NCBI RefSeq assembly: GCF_014191605.1
Contig: NZ_JACHWU010000001.1
Span: 620,001-684,000 of the forward strand
Length of the DNA stretch: 64,000 nucleotides
Source of the DNA: Prauserella isguenensis
GTDB lineage: Bacteria > Actinomycetota > Actinomycetes > Mycobacteriales > Pseudonocardiaceae
Direction: 5' to 3'
Position numbers and translations under genes: made by a program. Positions 62,595-64,000 of this stretch are shown here, in pieces. Each line of letters begins with the position of its first letter. Position 1 is the stretch's first letter. The notes below the pieces were generated by a model, which had not been told where the DNA came from, searched no databases, and was given only the letters and a program-made list of their open reading frames with translations.

Positions 62595-63437
62595 ATGACG
62601 GTCGGCCCACTGCTCCGTGAATGGCGCTCACGCAGGAGACTCAGCCAACTCGAGCTGTCGACACGGCTCGGCGTGTCCGCACGGCACATCAGCTTCGTCG
62701 AGACCGGCCGATCCGGCGCGAGCCGCGCGCTGCTGCTGCAATTCGCCGAGCACCTCGACGTGCCGCTACGCGCGCGCAACGAACTGCTGCTGGCCGCCGG
62801 ATACGCACCCGCGTTCGGCGAGCACCGGCTCGACGACGGGGCGATGGAACCCGTGCGGCGGGCGATCGACACCGTCCTGACCGCACACGAACCCCACCCC
62901 GCTCTCGCGGTGGACGACTGCTGGAACGTCGTCGCCGCCAACCGCGGCATCGCACTGCTCCTCGAGGACGTGGCGCCGGAACTGCTCACCGCGCCGCCGA
63001 ACGTCCTGCGACTGACATTGCATCCGGACGGGCTGGCACCACGTGTGAACAACCTGCCGGAGCTGCGGACCTCGCTGCTGCGCAAGGTCGACCGGCAGGC
63101 GACGCTCAGCGGTGACCCTCGACTGTCCGAACTGTACGAAGAGCTCGCGTCCTACAGCCACGAATCCCCCGACGGGGCTCCACCTGCGGACGACCGGGTG
63201 TTTCTCCCCGTCCGACTGCGCATGACGAGCGGCACGGAGCTACGACTGGTCACGACCGTCACGACATTCGGTACCCCGCTCGACACCACGGTCGCCGGGC
63301 TGTCCATGGAATCGTTCTTCCCCGCCGACGCCGAGACGGCCGAATTCCTGCGCCGCGACGCGGAAAACGGAACCACCCGGCTCGAACGACTCGCCGCGCG
63401 GCATCCACACCTGGTGCAGTACCTCGCGGGCGGCTGA
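62595..63437 (+). CDS. XRE-family regulator with MmyB-like ligand-binding domain
   Basis: 280 residues. The helix-turn-helix (about 6-62; PLLREWRSRRRLSQLELSTRLGVSARHISFVETGRS) is followed by an MmyB-like domain with NRGIALLLEDVAPELL, PPNVLRLTLHPDGLAPRV and a C-terminal LRLVTTVTTFGTPLDTTVAGLSMESFFPAD. Such proteins bind fatty-acid-like ligands and typically repress a divergent oxidoreductase or hydrolase gene. ATG 62595. The divergent operon (small membrane protein and alpha/beta hydrolase) is the likely target. Confidence 0.9.
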   Translation: MTVGPLLREWRSRRRLSQLELSTRLGVSARHISFVETGRSGASRALLLQFAEHLDVPLRARNELLLAAGYAPAFGEHRLDDGAMEPVRRAIDTVLTAHEPHPALAVDDCWNVVAANRGIALLLEDVAPELLTAPPNVLRLTLHPDGLAPRVNNLPELRTSLLRKVDRQATLSGDPRLSELYEELASYSHESPDGAPPADDRVFLPVRLRMTSGTELRLVTTVTTFGTPLDTTVAGLSMESFFPADAETAEFLRRDAENGTTRLERLAARHPHLVQYLAGG

Positions 63438-63571
63438 CGAATTCGGCGCTGCCACGTGTCCCCATGTGGAGGTCGCCTGTGGACAGTTTGCACACTGTCA
63501 CGCACGACCGCATCGCTGATAACGATGAAGGCGAGCCGCGCCGTCGAACGATCGGTTCCGTGTGACGGACG

Positions 63572-63951
63572 CGCGACGCCGGACGTGGAGCCGCAAGTGA
63601 GGCCGCCCGCGCGGCACACACGGCCGCGAGCTCCGCGTACCTGCACCCGCTGCCGAAGGCGACCCAGGTCCGGCACGTCCTCGGCGCGGCGGCCCACGCG
63701 GCGCGGGCGTTCGAACCCGACGCGGGTGACGACGACTCGGGCGCCGTCAGCTCGGGTGAAGTCAGCTCGGGTGAGGGTGGCGGTGGCGGCACGGACATCC
63801 GGCCGAGCGGCTCGATCACGCGTGCCGGTTGGCGACGCCAGTCGTGGTCGACGTGCTCCGGCGCTACCCCGAGGCTCCGGCCGGCGATGCCCGTCCGGGC
63901 GTGCTGCTCCTCGCTCTCGACGCCGCGTTGCGCGACCGCCGCGTTGCGTAA
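63572..63951 (+). pseudogene. Decayed gene resembling 'putative immunity protein' family
   Basis: One frame from about 63572 encodes RDAGRGAASEAARAAHTAAS and then YLHPLPKATQVRHVLGAAAH; a different frame near 63847-63951 encodes VDVLRRYPEAPAGDARPGVL and LLALDAALRD to TAA 63949. These are the middle and end of a family I recall as a putative immunity protein. The N-terminal 70 or so residues are missing (in-frame TGA upstream), and a frameshift lies in the Ser/Gly repeat stretch 63720-63800. The family name is from memory; the frame switch is seen directly. Confidence 0.6.
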
Positions 63952-63973
63952 CCGGGCCTGACCGTCCCGCGAA

Positions 63974-64000
63974 CCCGCAACACGGCCCCCGGAATCTGCA
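63974..64000. repeat. Dispersed repeat, copy C (cut by window end)
   Basis: One unit, CCGCAACACGGCCCCCGGAA, directly comparable to the units at 19379-19436 and the reverse complement of those at 9603-9680. It follows the decayed gene and continues past the right edge. Confidence 0.7.

Noticed and set aside
63521-64000. Possible intact gene at the right edge
   Set aside because: The recognisable segments lie in two frames with an upstream in-frame stop, so it is reported as a pseudogene instead.

Overview
This is a GC-rich (about 70%) actinobacterial chromosome segment with dense, G/C-ending codons, many GTG and TTG starts, mycothiol- and mycofactocin-type protein families, and the conserved fhaA-fhaB-pstP-rodA-pbpA-pknA-pknB cluster. 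Protein content and family subtypes point to the Pseudonocardiaceae (Saccharomonospora, Amycolatopsis or Prauserella-like); the genus is inference. No insertion sequence, prophage, CRISPR array or rRNA operon is visible.

Layout. 1-9.7 kb: a truncated XRE/TPR-type regulator, two lineage-restricted hypothetical genes, a TetR regulator, an alanine-racemase-fold protein divergent from an aldonolactone oxidase (a pairing also seen in mycobacteria), an NAD(P)-binding protein, an unrecognised gene and a CitE-like lyase. 9.8-19.3 kb: an LLM flavin enzyme, a mycofactocin-type SDR, a six-gene oligopeptide ABC transporter plus amidase operon, and a Cys/Met-metabolism PLP enzyme. 19.5-35 kb: the conserved origin-proximal core, comprising tRNA-Leu, the FHA/PP2C/SEDS/PBP/Ser-Thr kinase cluster, trpG, a 51-aa membrane protein, a class E-like sortase, crgA, a PH-domain protein, a rhomboid protease, ppiA and a CwsA-like protein. 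35-57.4 kb: an accessory block with a GAF-domain regulator divergent from a flavin monooxygenase, a DUF368 (PopT-type) transporter, rifampin phosphotransferase with a RAE-like element, a Pls/PosA-type NRPS-like giant coupled to an M1 peptidase, and a WXG100-like/DUF1023 hydrolase/lipoprotein cassette. 57.5-64 kb: tRNA-Ala, DLW-39, CsbD, an Rrf2 regulator with its AhpD-like target, a second degenerate copy of the hydrolase/lipoprotein pair, an Asp-nucleophile alpha/beta hydrolase, an XRE/MmyB regulator and a decayed gene.

The core order from tRNA-Leu to tRNA-Ala mirrors Mycobacterium tuberculosis Rv0020c-Rv0008c in inverted orientation, so oriC and gyrA probably lie just beyond the right edge. 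The growth genes form a coherent wall-elongation module: PknA/PknB phosphorylate FHA partners, PstP reverses this, RodA/PbpA build peptidoglycan, and CrgA and the CwsA-like protein act at the septum and pole. Most accessory genes sit in small units, and several have recognisable palindromic operators, which are the most testable new observations here.
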